Source: Tyto alba (lineage: Eukaryota > Chordata > Aves > Strigiformes > Tytonidae). Taken from it: 64,000 nt of DNA. The stretch lies in the NCBI RefSeq assembly GCF_018691265.1, contig NW_024881277.1:7739080-7803079 (forward strand), given 5' to 3'. The notes under the pieces are model-generated. The model was not told where the DNA came from and did no database searches. It saw only the letters and a program-made list of their open reading frames with translations. Shown piece after piece: positions 1 to 12,839 of this stretch (the first letter of the stretch is position 1; each line of letters begins with the position of its first letter). The position numbers and the translations under genes were made by a program.

Positions 1-54
1 ACCCTGGGGCCTCGCCGTGCTCCCAAGGGAACGCTGCTGCTGTCCTTTGCTCAG
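1..54 (+). CDS. SRCR exon, last 18 codons only
   Basis: The first 54 bases read in frame as the tail of an SRCR domain, with a cysteine, then small residues, then a VLCS ending. They stop in phase 1 at a GTTAGT donor (55-60). The other SRCR exons here end with the same kind of ICS or VRCS sequence before the donor. The rest of the exon lies left of the window. Confidence 0.5.
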
Positions 55-621
55 GTTAGTGCTGGAAAAATGCTGCATAAACTCCATTTGTCACTTGTGT
101 GCAACATAGCCACTAAAAGTAGGGGTTCCATGGCCGTATCAGGCTGAATTTCTCCTTGGGGAAACCCTGGCTTCCCCAGGAACTGTCTGGAGGGCTTTCC
201 CTGCTCAGACTGACCGCTCGACTTTGGGAGAGCTGAGGACTGAACGGAGGCAGGCATCTGCCCCCAGGGCAGTGGCTTAGGCCCCAGCACCACCGCCAGG
301 CCCGGGCTCCTCTGTCCTCGTACTGTGCAGCGAGCCCAGGACAGGGCTGCAGGGCTCTGCTCCATCCCTCTGGCTGCAGCCGACCGCATCCCGTCCCCAC
401 AGAGAGCCCTGCAGAGCCTCATCCCCCCACCCAGGCAGGAGCTGGTGCCCCCAGCAGCAGCTGACCTGGCTGTGAGCTGCAGGAGGGCCCAGGCTTTGCC
501 CTGCTTCTCGTCAGCACAAGGCTCCACCTTGTCCCGTTTGGTTGAAAATCCCCCCTCGCCCTGCTCCCTGCAGGGTGCCATGCTCCCGGTGCCGATGGCC
601 GTGGCATTCTGCTCTCCCCAG

Positions 622-948
622 GCCCAGCCGGCTTTGGATCCCTGCGGCTGGTGGGCGGAGGGAGCCGGTGCGACGGACGAGTGGAGATCTTCCAGGATGG
701 GGCGTGGGGCAGAGTCCTGGATGAGCAGTGGGACGTGCAGGAGGCCAGCGTGGTGTGCCGGCAGCTGCAGTGCGGAGAGGCAGGGACAGCCTACAACCCC
801 CCAAAGCCTGAGCGAGGGACGGGCCCCGTGGGGCTGCGAGGGGTCCGGTGTGCAGGGCACGAGGCCAAGCTGACCCTCTGCAACACCTCCCTGCCCGGCA
901 CTGCGCTGGCAGCAGGGCTTGCGGAGGACGTGGGAGTCATTTGCTGGG
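622..948 (+). CDS. SRCR domain exon, intact
   Basis: A 327-bp exon (phase 1 to phase 1) after a CCCCAG acceptor, ended by GTGAGT. It encodes one complete SRCR domain, starting with the GSLRLVGG motif and followed by CDGRVEIF, VVCRQLQCG and a final GVICW. This is the only full SRCR exon in the gene without a frame break. It has the usual length for the family (about 105 codons), and its cysteines fit the group-B pattern. Confidence 0.75.
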
Positions 949-1004
949 GTGAGTGGCACTGCCCAGGGCCCAGGTGATGGTCTGCGCAGGCGGGCAGGCC
1001 CTGA

Positions 1005-1442
<438 letters not shown>

Positions 1443-1695
1443 TGAGCTCCTGCCCAAGGCCCACCCATGCACGGACACCCTCAGTCCCACGGTGGGTCCC
1501 TGGGGAGCTCAGCTGTCCCCGAGGGTTCGCGGGAAGGGCAGGGCTGGCTGTAAATCCGGGACTTCTCTCTGCCCCTGGGTGCAAGGGGGATGTGGTGGCC
1601 TTGCCCCTGCCTGGCTGAGGCCGGGGATGTAGAGGTGTCCTGGCTCCCACAGCCCCAGATCAGCCTGTTCCCGCTTTGGGGCCTTTTCTTCCCAG

Positions 1696-1999
1696 AGTTC
1701 GTGGCCCTGAGGCTGGAGAACAGCGACGGCTGCTCCGGGCGCCTGCAGGTTTTCTACAACGGGACATGGGGGGAGTTTGCTCTAACTCCATCAGGACACG
1801 GTGACTGGCGTGCAAGGAGCTGGGCTGCGGGGACGGAGGATCCCTGGAAACACGCCTGCCCTCTGGCAGGGTGTCTGGCCCTGCCTGGCTGGATCGTGCA
1901 GTGTGGGGAGAAACAGCTCTTTCTGGCAGTGTCCCTCCACGCCCTGGAACCCACAGTCATGTGAATACCTGGAAGAGGAGATCCACATCACCTGCAATG
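1696..1999 (+). CDS. Degenerate SRCR domain exon
   Basis: The exon follows a TTCCCAG acceptor and starts with VALRLENSDGCSGRLQVFYNG. After TWG it loses frame near 1770 and again further on. Fragments typical of this domain (GPAWLD, FWQCPSTPW, EEIHITCN) appear in other frames up to the GTAACT donor. The length of 304 bp is not a multiple of three, which confirms the break. Confidence 0.65.
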
Positions 2000-2412
2000 G
2001 TAACTCTGAGGCACCCAGGCACCAGTGTCACCCCAGCTCCTGCTCCCCACGGGGCATGGCCAAACACAGAGAAAGAGCTTGGAGAGCTTTTACTTTCCAT
2101 GCCAGACCCGTGCTGCAGTGGCACAAACATGACCGCGGCACACACATGTCCAGCAGCAGTTGCCCACTTGCCAGCAGTGCCTGCAGGAAGCAGAGGCATC
2201 TCCAGGTGAGTCTCAGAAGAGACCGACAGGTTTCAGAAGAGCCTCCCCTCCATAGACAAGCTACTGCTGCTCTGTGACCAGGGACCTTCTGGGGCTGAGC
2301 AATCAGGGTCCCCCCACAGTCCTGCACGTGTCCCTGGATGAGGGTTTCAGTTGCTGCCGTGCCCCAGATGGTGCAGGGAGGCCGAGCAGAGCTAGCCCTC
2401 TCTTCTACATGA

Positions 2413-3378
<966 letters not shown>

Positions 3379-3627
3379 GTAACTTGTCCCCCCAGGCTGG
3401 GTACCCCCGGCCAGGCTGTGACCCACAGCTGGATGGAAGGGGCTCCTGCTGGGGTGTGAAACTGCCTGGAGGAGATACTGGAGTGGTGGCAGGGGTTGGG
3501 GAGAGCTGTAATTTACCCAGGAGGGTGGAAGCTTCCCTGTCACTCACCCCTGGGGCCATCCACCTGCTTCTGCTTTGCATGATGGGCCAGCACTGGTGCT
3601 GCCCCTTCCAAGTTCTCTCCCATGCAG

Positions 3628-3763
3628 ATCCCACCCAAGGCCATCAGAGCAGCAGCGGGAGAGTCTCAGTGCCCGTCATCATGTGCATCATCCTGGGGAC
3701 CCTTGTCTGCCTGCTCCTGGCCCTCCTGGCTACAAGTGCTGAGCGCCAGGGCTGGGCGCAGAG
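3628..3763 (+). CDS. Transmembrane exon
   Basis: After a CCCATGCAG acceptor the exon encodes a short Ser-rich stretch. A single membrane span follows (VSVPVIMCIILGTLVCLLLA) and then a basic juxtamembrane segment. The segment reads LSARAGRRG only after a shift near 3730. With that shift the exon ends in phase 1, as the next exon needs. The predicted topology is type I. Confidence 0.65.
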
Positions 3764-4479
3764 GTGGGTCCTTGCCCAGAGGTGCCGGGGGGAGATACCT
3801 CCTGGCAGGGCTGTGGGGTGCGGCGGGGGTGTCAGCAAGGGGCACAGGCAGAGCGGGAGGGTGAGACTGTGTGCTGCTACCTGTCACATGTGCTGCCCCA
3901 TTGAGTGACTGGCGTGGGGCACCAGCAACAAGGGGTGGAGAGAGCCCTGAGGTGGGGGCAGTTAGCCATGGGGTGAGGAGAGAAATGGCAGAGTGGGGAT
4001 GGCCAAGGCTGGCAGTGCTCTCGGTAGTGCTGGAGGGGGCTCTGGGGCAAGAGAGATGCTAGGAGGAGTGTGGGGCAGCAGGGTCCATCACCGTGGTTCA
4101 GGCCCCAGGCTGTCCCCTGCCCAGCCCTGCCCACACCCTGGCAGGACAGGGGCCCTACTATAGACCCGTGGGGCAGGTAGGGCAAGCTCCAGGTGGAGAG
4201 GAAGGTGGGAACAGATCCAGGGTGAGACAAGGGGGACATGGCGCACAGGCCAGAGGGGCATGAGCGCTGTCTCCAAAGGGATGATGTGAGGGTGACGCTG
4301 CCCCAGATGATCTTCACATCGATGTTGCCCTCACTGGGGATGTGTACATGCCTGGATAGCACAGTGGGGCTGTGCTGTTGGACCTGTCCTGAGGTGGCCC
4401 AAGGAACCGTTTTGGGGGAGCACAGTGAGGTCTTTTGCCCCTCTGCCTGTCCCTGTGCCAGCCCTGCCTCTGTCCCCAG

Positions 4480-4574
4480 GCTCCAGCAGAGCCCAGGAGC
4501 CCTTCCCCGAGGCTGTGTACGAGGAGATCGGGTACAGCCCAGCGTGGGAGAAACGGCCAGGTTTGATCGCTCAG
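4480..4574 (+). CDS. Cytoplasmic-tail exon with a YEEI motif
   Basis: The exon encodes AQEPFPEAVYEEIGYSPAW. YEEI is the classical binding motif for the SH2 domains of Src-family kinases, so the intact relative of this gene probably signals. The exon ends on a codon boundary while the next exon needs phase 1, which points to a 1-bp loss near 4555. Confidence 0.6.
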
Positions 4575-5002
4575 GTGGGTGTGGGTCTTCCCTGGAGGCA
4601 CATCGCAGGACCCATTCCTCTGGCCCCAACCCAGAGCTGACCCCTGAAGCCCCCCAGCCTGTGGTCCCTGTGGTGCTGGGGCTGTGGGAGCTGTGGGGAG
4701 AGCATCCAGGTCCTGATCCCAGGAGAGAAGCTTTCTCCCAGTCAGCTTTGACTGTCCCAGCTGGACAGCCCTCTCTTCCTGCCCCTGCACCCCATGAGAC
4801 ACCCGAGGAGCGAGGGAAGGGGCTGTCCTGGGCCAGCTCTGGAAGCTCCTTTGAGACAGGGTTTGTCCCGGGGGAGCAGGGTGAATTCCCAGCCCTCCTC
4901 CCCACACAGCCCCAGCTCTGTGGGTCCCCCTTCCCCAGCAGCGCTGACCGTGAACCACGTCAGTGGGGCTTGCTCCATAACACCCGCTGTGCATCTCTCC
5001 AG

Positions 5003-5086
5003 GCTCCTATTCAGAGGAGTCCCTGACCCAGCTGCAGCCCCACCCTGGGGTCAGTGAGGAGGAGAAAGGTCTGGGATCAGCACCAG
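5003..5086 (+). CDS. Cytoplasmic-tail exon, acidic
   Basis: An 84-bp exon (phase 1 to phase 1) encoding GSYSEESLTQLQP and then an acidic EEEKGLGS stretch. It is intact and lies between a CTCTCCAG acceptor and a GTAACG donor. Confidence 0.55.
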
Positions 5087-5294
5087 GTAACGGAGGCAGG
5101 AAGGGGTTGATCTCCCTGCAGACATGGGGTGGACAGAGGTGTCCCTGAGTGTCACCATCGGAGAAGGGGAGGACATGGGCATCTCTTGTGGTTCTGCCAA
5201 GCCCAGTGTCTGCGCTCTGTGTCCCTGCACATCCTCCCATCCTCTGCTCTGCAGGACAGATCTTCTCACTGTCACCACTCCCCTCTCCTTTCAG

Positions 5295-5444
5295 ACGTCC
5301 TTGTCCTGCCGGAGGTGACCCAGCAGATGGCTACGATGATGCCAGGGAGGTTCCTGATGGGGGAGGATGCTGTGCCTGGGCAGGGAGAGTGGGAAATGCC
5401 CAGGATGCCAGAGGAGGGAGCAGGGCCCAGGGCTGCACCTGGAG
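5295..5444 (+). CDS. Cytoplasmic-tail exon with a GYDDA motif
   Basis: The exon starts DVLVLP. In another frame it continues GGDPADGYDDAREVPD, then returns to the first frame with GEDAVPGQGEWEMP. Two indels therefore restore the net frame, but the middle is scrambled in the annotated frame. The donor is GTGAGA, phase 1. Confidence 0.5.
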
Positions 5445-5667
5445 GTGAGAGGGAAAGAGAGCTGCCTGTTCCTAGGGTGCCATCCCTGGTGCCCCTCAAG
5501 TCACTACCCTACTGACACCCAAACCTGCTGGGAAGGGGGAACCTGGCATGGGAGTTTTCCTTGAAAGGCCCGGGGTGGGAGAAGGAGCTGAATGTGGTGA
5601 GGAGCAGGGAGGGTGGTGGTGTACAGACCCCATGGGTGAACTGAAACGTCCGCCTTGCTGCTTGCAG

Positions 5668-5806
5668 GGGGCAGCCTGCGCTCCTGGAGAAGTGCGACGT
5701 CCCTGGAGCTGAAGGAGACACCTCGTCCCTGTCCCCGGGGAGCATGGGCTATGATGATGCTGAAGAGGTGCCTGTGGCACTTCCTGTGAGGACGCAAAGG
5801 CTGTGA
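5668..5806 (+). CDS. Terminal coding exon
   Basis: The exon follows a GCTTGCAG acceptor. Its second half reads SPGSMGYDDAEEVPVALP and ends at TGA (5804-5806). The entry frame does not match this, so one more indel lies between about 5700 and 5730. The GYDDA motif repeats the one in the previous exon. Confidence 0.5.
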
Positions 5807-6022
5807 CACCGAGCTTGGTGCACAGCAGTCCCTGAGCCCCAGGCCAGGAGAGCCCATCCCTGCTGCACAGCTGGGTGCAGCCGGGAGGGAGGAGAGGTCT
5901 GTGCAGCTGGGAGAGCCGCGAGCACCAGGGGACTGTCTCCCTTGAGCCATGGGCAGCAGAAACGCCTGGAGTTTCCTCCATTTTTATTCCCATTTTTATG
6001 CTGTGCATTCTTATATTTGCTT

Positions 6023-6028
6023 ATTAAA
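6023..6028 (+). terminator. Polyadenylation signal ATTAAA of the SRCR gene
   Basis: ATTAAA, about 220 bp after the stop codon, with T-rich and then GT-rich sequence around it. It is the most plausible 3' end of the SRCR transcript. Confidence 0.5.
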
Positions 6029-6039
6029 AGCCTCTGGGG

Positions 6040-8920
6040 GCTTTGACCCAGAGCTGATGCTTCCCTGCCAGGTGTCAGGGCATCTCCCTGAGGCTGCTCA
6101 GGGGGAGCAGAGAACAGAGACACCATGGCAAGGAAGGGACACGTCTCAGGGACAGGGCTCAGGGTCAGCCTGTGGGGCTGCGTGAGGCCATGGTCCCTGG
6201 GGAATAATCTTGGTGAGAGACATCCATCCTGCTGCCCACAGGCAGTTTCTAATCAAAGTGACTCTCTGATAGGTCCCATGATGCACCCCAGTGGGAGCAC
6301 CCATTTCTCCCCCAAGGGTTCCAGCTGCTCTTTCCCCCAGGCCCTGCCTGGGCCACACTGATCCCACATGCAGAGGCCACGACAGAGCTGCCATGTCAGG
6401 GTGAGCCCTGGGCTTTTGTCTCACAGAAGCGAGCCCTAAGGTGACCGCAGGTCCCTGAACACCCAGCCAGCCCCAGGTGGGATCATGGCCCACGGATTAC
6501 TCCCACAATGCTTGGGAGGCAGCTCTGCTCCCCACTGCCCTGGACAGGGTGCAGAGCCACCTCCTGGGAAACACGTGGCTGGGATTCTCTCTCCTCATGC
6601 TCTGCCAGGACCCCAGTCTCCATGGGCTGTTCCTCCTGCCTTGCAGACCCAGAGCAGCCCTGGGAAACCCTCCTCCTGCTCCCCTGCAGCTCCCACCCCT
6701 GCCCCCCTGCTGCCTTGCCAGGATGTCAGTTTGGGTTGTGTGCGGGGCAGTACTTGTGGGCAGGTACGTGAGGGCTGGGAGCACCGAGGATGAGGGCACC
6801 GTTCCCTCAGCGCTGTTAGAGGGCCAGGGGGATGGAGAAAGCTTCCCCACAAGACGCGTGCGGCAGCCAAAAGCTGTGCTCCAGCCCCTGGCCTGGAGAA
6901 GGCCCATCTGGGAGGATGCTCTGTGGGCACATTTCCATGGCAGTGGAGATTTTGTGTCCCTCCACTAAAACAGGTGCTGCTGGGAGCTGAGCCAGGGTCC
7001 CTCTCCCTCAGCTGGGGTTTCACCTGCCCCAGCACCCACGGCACAGAAACTTTGTGCAGAAGCCAGGCTGGGAGAAGAGTTTGGCACCTGGGCAGGACCT
7101 GGCGCCCAAACTGCCCAACTGCCCTCCCTGTTCCCGCTGGTGGGTCTCCGCACTCCACCGGCTCTTCCCAATGGGCTTCTCTGCTGCAGGCTGGAAGGTG
7201 TGTTGGGTGTCTGTGGCAGGATTGCCTGTGGGGAGTAGCTGCAGCTCCATAGTGCTGCAAACAGCAGGATCTGGCCCTGGAGCAGAAGTGGAGAGGAGGC
7301 AGACGTTGCCAACATCTTCTGCTATAGCAGTGTTGCCCCATTCCCTGCTGGGAGCTCCTCCACCCCTGGGCTGACCCTGGGGGCACCTGGGGGGAGCCGA
7401 GGTTCACACATCCCTCTGCCCCACACCTGAGAGCCTTCCTGCTGGCAGCCCCCATGGGAGAGCAGTGTTCCCAGGGCAAGACCCCCACAATGATGCGTGA
7501 CATCCATGGGCATTGCAAACACAGCCTGGACAACTCCCACTGGGATAAGCTCCAGCCCTGCATCTCAGAGAAATAAGGTATAAAGGTGAAGTAAAGAAGA
7601 GGGGAGTGTTATCTTCTGAACACGGGATGGTGGGGGCCTCTGGACAGTATGGACACTGATCTGCACACTCCAGGTGCCCCAAGTGGGAACTGGGGAGAAG
7701 AGCCCAGTGCCTGTCCGGTGTGACTGCCCCACCAGCTCTGCCCTCCCACAGGTGTAATATTTTCCCATAATCTGGCACCTGGTAGAGGTTTGCCTCTTCT
7801 CCTTGAGGAAATAAGCCCCAGGCGTGGGTGTGCTTGAGGGGCAGCACCCTGAGCAGAAAGAACCTGTTTCATGCATTTTGGGACCTAACAGGATGGCCCC
7901 CAGATGGGTCCCTTCTCTGCATCAAAGCAGGATTGCCACTGTGCCCCAGATCTGTGTCTGCTCCTGCAGCTCCTGATGATCTACCTGAGGGGGGTCGCAG
8001 TGAGACCCCAGCCCTCAGCACCGCTGCCCCACACTGGGCAGAGCTCAGATGTGGAAAGCCCATGGGAGAGCAGCCTTATTTCTCTGAGTTTGGGCTCCCT
8101 GTTCCCAAGGAGGAGCAGTGCAACAGGGCGAGGTGCCCCCAGGCTCTGATGACATCCCAGGGTGTGTGGTGGGGGCACACAGGGGCAGAAATCCCATAAC
8201 CCCTCCTCTAGTCACTGGGCCTTGCCCTGCACCACTCCTCCCACCAGCATCCCAGGAGGTGAGGTGGACAGCAGGCTTCCATCTCCCTGGGGCTGCGGGT
8301 GTGGGTTGGGCTCAGGGACCTCCCCACTCCTCCAGTGCTGAGGCCTGTCCTGACAGCAAAGCAGTGCCCTGGGACAGCCTGGCTGGGGTCTCCGTGGCAG
8401 GGTGGCTGAGCACGGGCAGCTGTTAACTCCAAGGCTGAGAGCCTGACCACATGCAGGGGTGTGTATCTTCGTGGTGGTAAACATGGGCAATTGTGCTGCT
8501 CAGCTGCAAGGAGTGCCTCTCCCTGGGACTGGGAGATGGCCTCCCTGTGGGCAGTGTGCCCTGGTCTGGGAACTGAGGTTGAGGTGAAGGATGTGTGTGA
8601 GGAGGGGAGCAGTCTGTGCACCAGTGAGAATGACCATGAGGAGAGAGACAGTCTTTGCAGAGACCCCTGAGTGGAGAGATCCCGATCCCTGTGGAGCAGG
8701 GAAGGAGACCCAGCTGGAGAACACCCCAAAGACACACTGAGTGGAGAGTCCTGCCCAGGGAAGGCTGGGGGCTTGTGGTGCAAGAGGAAGGCTCCTTCTA
8801 ACCTGTAGATGTGCAGCTACAGCGCACGGGCAGTGCTCTGGCAAGAGGGGAAGGAGCGAGGAGGGCCAGGGCAGGATGGACAAAGGCAGACGGGCTCTGC
8901 AAGACCCTAAGGGAGAAAAG
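6040..8920. other. No gene recognised
   Basis: GC-rich unique-looking sequence between the SRCR 3' end and the tRNA. I saw no exon with recognisable coding content, and the open frames here lack domain features. It may contain unrecognised non-coding exons. Confidence 0.4.
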
Positions 8921-8923
8921 CAT

Positions 8924-8996
8924 TGCTGAAACCCATGGTTGAACCAGGGACCTTTAGATCTTCAGTCTAACGCTCTCCCAGCTGAGCTACTTCAGC
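8924..8996 (-). tRNA. trnF-GAA: tRNA-Phe (GAA)-like gene, T-arm degraded
   Basis: 73 bases on the minus strand form a cloverleaf with anticodon GAA (8961-8963), a perfect 5-bp anticodon stem and an intact A box (TAGCTCAGCTGG). The 7-bp acceptor stem ends in one G-T pair, and the discriminator base is A. The third acceptor pair is T-A, where vertebrate tRNA-Phe usually has C-G; both sides changed together. The T-arm is weaker: the B box keeps GGTTCAA but not the final CC, leaving a G-A mismatch and wobble pairs. A TTTT run about 5 bases downstream (8916-8919) could end Pol III transcription. It could be a functional variant or a young pseudogene. Confidence 0.8.
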
Positions 8997-8999
8997 CCT

Positions 9000-9540
9000 G
9001 ACCCAGCAGCCCTTGTCCCTGTGCCACCCGTGCCAGGCCACAGCCTGACACACGTGAGGAGAGCTCCTTGGGGACGTTCCCAGGAAAAAGCTGTGCCCAG
9101 TGCAAGCAGAGTGGGCCTGGCCTCTCCCTGCCCCTGTGGCCAGGTGGGCTCCAGTTGCGGGGTGGGTGCCAGCTTACAGTGGGCGTGACAAGATATGTGT
9201 TGGGCCTTAAATACAAAGGTGATGGTTGCAAAGTCAAGTGAGCAGGCCAGGCACATGCAGCTGCAAAGGCTGAGGAAGAAAGAAGTGTGGGATTGGTGGC
9301 AGACCCTCTCACAGAAGAGAACCAGGGGAGGAGAGCTCGTGTTGGTGCCATAGGCTTTTGCTTCATTCTTTCTGAGCCAGAGCTTTTTGTTCAATGTTGG
9401 GAGACCATATGTAGGGGGAAAGGAGGCTTGGAAACCTCCAAGGGTCTGGGTTGCAGAGCCTCTCAAGATAACCTCTTCCAGTGTGTAGTGACCTCATGGT
9501 TATGACCTCATGGTCCTCATCTCCTGCCTGAACGTTTTTC
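9000..9540. other. No gene recognised
   Basis: Sequence upstream of the tRNA (on its strand) with no recognisable coding exon or repeat signature. Confidence 0.35.
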
Positions 9541-9544
9541 CATT

Positions 9545-10035
9545 TTGTCCCTTGCCTCTCCTTTTCCCACCATCCACCACGATGAAGAGCCTGGCTCTAT
9601 TTTCTTAGCTGCCTGACAGGTACTGAAATGCTCCTACAGGTTTCCCAAAGCCTTCTCGTCTCCATACTGGACAGTGTTCCCTCAGCCTTTCCTCAGGTGG
9701 GAAGCTCTCCAGCCCCCTGCACGTCTACACATGCCCGACTGTATTGGTGCCTCTTCACTGATCTTGCTCCAGTTGATCAATGTCCTTCCTGTACTGGGGG
9801 CAGGAGGCCCCAAACTCAGTGCAGTACTGGGCATGTGGTCTAGCAAGCACTGAATGGAAGGGGAGAATCCCTCCCCCTCATCTCCTGGCCATGCTCCTCT
9901 TCAGACAGCCAGGATGCTGTTGGCCTTCTGGGTTGCCAGCCGTCACCGCTGACTCATGTGCAGCTTGTTGTCCACCATGACCCCAGGGCCTTTTCTGCTG
10001 AGCTGCACCCCACCCAGGGCTGTTGCCCAGGGTTA
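9545..10035 (-). mobile_element. CR1 LINE 3' fragment
   Basis: Read on the minus strand this matches the end of CR1 ORF2 and its 3' part. Recognisable stretches (as plus-strand text) are CAGCCTTTCCTCAGGTGGGA, the GGGGGCAGGAGGCCCCAAACT region, and CAGGATGCTGTTGGCCTTCTGG. It is an old, diverged copy. CR1 is the dominant LINE of birds and is usually 5'-truncated, as here. Confidence 0.8.
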
Positions 10036-10079
10036 GGCCAGCCAGGGAAGACTTGGTTGAAGATGAGGGGTGTTGAGGG

Positions 10080-10215
10080 AAAGGATTAGGGAGGTAGGTA
10101 GGGCTTAGATTTCAGGTATCTGGTGAGGTTTCAGCTTCAGTGATCAGGGCAGGGCTAAGGATGAGAGCTCACCTTTCAGGGTTAGGTGTTAGGGTATAGG
10201 CAAAGGTTTAGGGGG
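10080..10215 (+). repeat. Degenerate TTAGG-rich tract
   Basis: An irregular run with repeated GATTAGGG, GGTTAGG, GTTAGGG and GGCTTAG words. It resembles decayed telomere-type repeats but has no perfect tandem hexamers, so it may be only a G-rich minisatellite. Confidence 0.3.
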
Positions 10216-10219
10216 AGCT

Positions 10220-11590
10220 GCAGTGCCAGGCCTGAGGGGCAAGGATGTGGCACTCTGCGTGTATTTGTCCTCAGAGTGACCGGGGGAAAACCTCAGCTGC
10301 TGATGACCAAAGGCATCACCATTCAATGGGCTGGGAATTAGCACTGAGCCCCTTGGCAGGGCACATCCAAGGGGCTACACGACACAGGATGTCTCTGTCT
10401 CCTTTCTTTGTCACCCTGAAGTCACTTGCCTCTGTTCTTCTGCTCTAATCAGCCCCCAGAGAGGCTCACGTCAATCTCCTGAGGGAGCTTCCTCACCCAA
10501 ACCCCTCAGCATGCCCCACTAAACCCCAAAGACTCTTTATTCCTCCCATAGCTCTCCAGACTCAGTAACTTTCCCCTGGGAGCTTGTTAGAGTGCAGCAA
10601 CTAATTAGTTTATTCTTAATTTCTGCAGGGGGGCTTTTAGAACAGGCTGTTTCGAGGATGGGTTTTTAAATATAATGATGTTAACAACCACATGATGTAA
10701 CACAAGTTCATTTCTTTCTCAGTTATACCTCAGAAATGCTTTGAACATTGACAAATGATTTTTCTGGCTGTAAAATGTTGCCCACAACACCCCAAATTCA
10801 TTTGCTAGAGGTGGGCATGGGCTAAGGAGGCACAGGAAGATGGCAGGGAGATCACTAGAGGCATGAGGTCGTAACAAGGCTCTGGCTAGAAATTTGGCCA
10901 AGAAGGTGGAAAAGTTGATTTAAACTGCCAAACTCTCTTTTAGCCAACTTGCTAATTGTGTATATTTATAATTTCCTATCTATTTGTCTAGCATATTTCT
11001 TTTATGGTCATCGCTTGAGGAAGGTAGACCTTAGTGGAGGCTTGGACTTGGCATACAGTTGAGGACTTCATTTTGTTTTTTTTTTTAATAATTTGTTCAT
11101 TTTTACTTCCGTTTCTTCAAAATTAATAAGATTCCTGTGACTATTTACAGTCAAGTCTCAGGGTAAATCAGGTGGGAATTGGTGCAAAGGAGCTGTAACA
11201 TTCAGCTGTGAACATCAGTGAGGAAGTCTGATGTAGAAGAATGCAAGTCCCAGGCAGCCCCTGAGGGAAATGGTGGGGCTGGGGAGGTGGGGAGGAAAGT
11301 TGCCCATACAGTGGGGGACCATGAGGAGACCGCTGTTGCTACATTTCCTGTCCTCCTTAGAAGACCTCTGAATTGGAGAAAGCTTCTATCACTTCTGTAA
11401 AATTAAAAAAGGAAAAAACCCCTTCAAAATGAAAAAAAAAAAAATATTTACGAAGTTGTCATTAAAATCTTCCACTTTAAGTAGACTCCTGAAGCCTCTC
11501 AATTAGCTGTACAAGCCTGGAAGTCCTGAAATAATTGATGGAAGAGATGTGGCCTTTAGGTTTTCTGCTTTAATGAGAGGGGTGTATTTG
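10220..11590. other. No gene recognised; A/T-rich part
   Basis: AT-richer than the flanks, with short homopolymer tracts near 11073 (T) and 11430 (A). No exon recognised. Confidence 0.35.
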
Positions 11591-11599
11591 GTGCTTGAA

Positions 11600-12320
11600 C
11601 CTCAGATACTGAGAGGAGCTGAACCAACCTCTGAAGGGGTTACAGTCAGAAGCAAAAGCCAAAGTGTCTTGGAGTGTTAATTGGCCCCTCTGAGGCCCAT
11701 TACAGACCAGGTGTCCCCATGGATTAGTTAGAGAAGAAAATTGGAGGCTGTGAGTACAGGTAGGCAAAGGCACTGTGCAAGGGGAGCTGATGCTGAGTAA
11801 AACTTGATATATTTTATCATGCAAGTGGTCAGCCCCAAGAAGGGGGATCCGTCCCTCACACTGGCTCAGGGCTCTTCCTGGGGCACTGTGGGGTGGGGTG
11901 GGCAATGCTGAGTGGAGGACAGTGGTACCACAGCTCCCAGCCTCCCTGGGGGGCTGCAAGGAAGCCACGAGGCCCCAGTTCCATGCGATTATCATGTCTC
12001 CTTTCAGGCCTTGGTAGCAGAGACAACTGCCATAGCCAAGGGGACAGAGACCCCCAGGCTGTGGACACCCAACCTATGGCATCTCCCTGCCTTTCCTGAG
12101 ATCTCTCCTTCCTCCCTGCCTGTCCTTGGAACACAAAGCACTGCACTGATCCAGGCTCTGGGTGACCTCTGGCACCACAGCACTACCCTTCAAGGGACAT
12201 TTTTTTCTCCTCCTGTCCAGTCTCAACCTCCCAAGCTGCACTTTGTGATGCTTTTCCTTTCTCAGGTGGTTTCCCACTACAAAGAAAAGTCCAAATCTCT
12301 GAAACACCCAAACTCCTAAT
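11600..12320 (-). repeat. Inverted copy of the OR-unit upstream element
   Basis: On the minus strand this stretch follows the same order of words as 61470-62260. It has GCACAAAGTGCAGCTTGG..., then GGCTATGGCAGTTGTCTCTGC, then CAGTGCCTTTGCCTACCTG and TAATCCATGGGGA. The same element occurs upstream of OR-b and OR-d. It may be a stray copy of the duplicated olfactory unit or an independent interspersed repeat. Confidence 0.6.
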
Positions 12321-12339
12321 TTCAAGCTACTCTTTTACT

Positions 12340-12830
12340 CCCGCACGACCTTCCACACCATCAGGACAAGGAAGCCCAGGTCCCTCAGCTACCACACACT
12401 TCATGTGCTTCATGCCCTCTAAACCCACCTTTGCAGACATCCTCTGGGCACTCTCCCGTTCCTTCCTGCTCCTCAGAATGGAAAGCCCAGAGAATGTTAC
12501 AGGTGTGGCCACACCAGTGCTGAGTCGAGGGGGATGATAACTCCCGTGTCTCGATGGTCATGCTACAATGCAGCTCCGTATGCAGGAGCTGGCTCTATTC
12601 ATGGTGAGCCTTTACCAGCGGCACATATGGCATCACTCACAGTGCCCAGGGCCTTCTCCTCAGACTCACTCCTCTGCTGGTCCAGTCCCACTTTGCCCCT
12701 TCTCCTTGTACAACTTGAGGTTCCTGCTGGCCAAAGCCCCAAGTATCTCAAGGTCCCTGTGCACTGAAGCTCCAGCACATCAGCATTTAAGGCACTGTGT
12801 GCAGATGGTTCCTCTGAGAAGACAAACTTG
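12340..12830 (-). mobile_element. CR1-like fragment
   Basis: Shares word order with 36400-36840: TTCTCCTTGTACAAC/TC, a TTCCTGCTGGCCAAA-type word, and CAGCATTTAAGGC. It also has the CTCCTCAG and ACAGGTGTGGCCACACCAGTGCTG stretch typical of reversed CR1 copies. The orientation is inferred. Confidence 0.5.
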
Positions 12831-12839
12831 AGTGGATGT

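Noticed and set aside
3877..4905. A 342-codon minus-strand open frame
   Set aside because: Covers introns and tail exons of the SRCR gene on the other strand. No recognisable domain, and long reverse frames are expected in GC-rich DNA.
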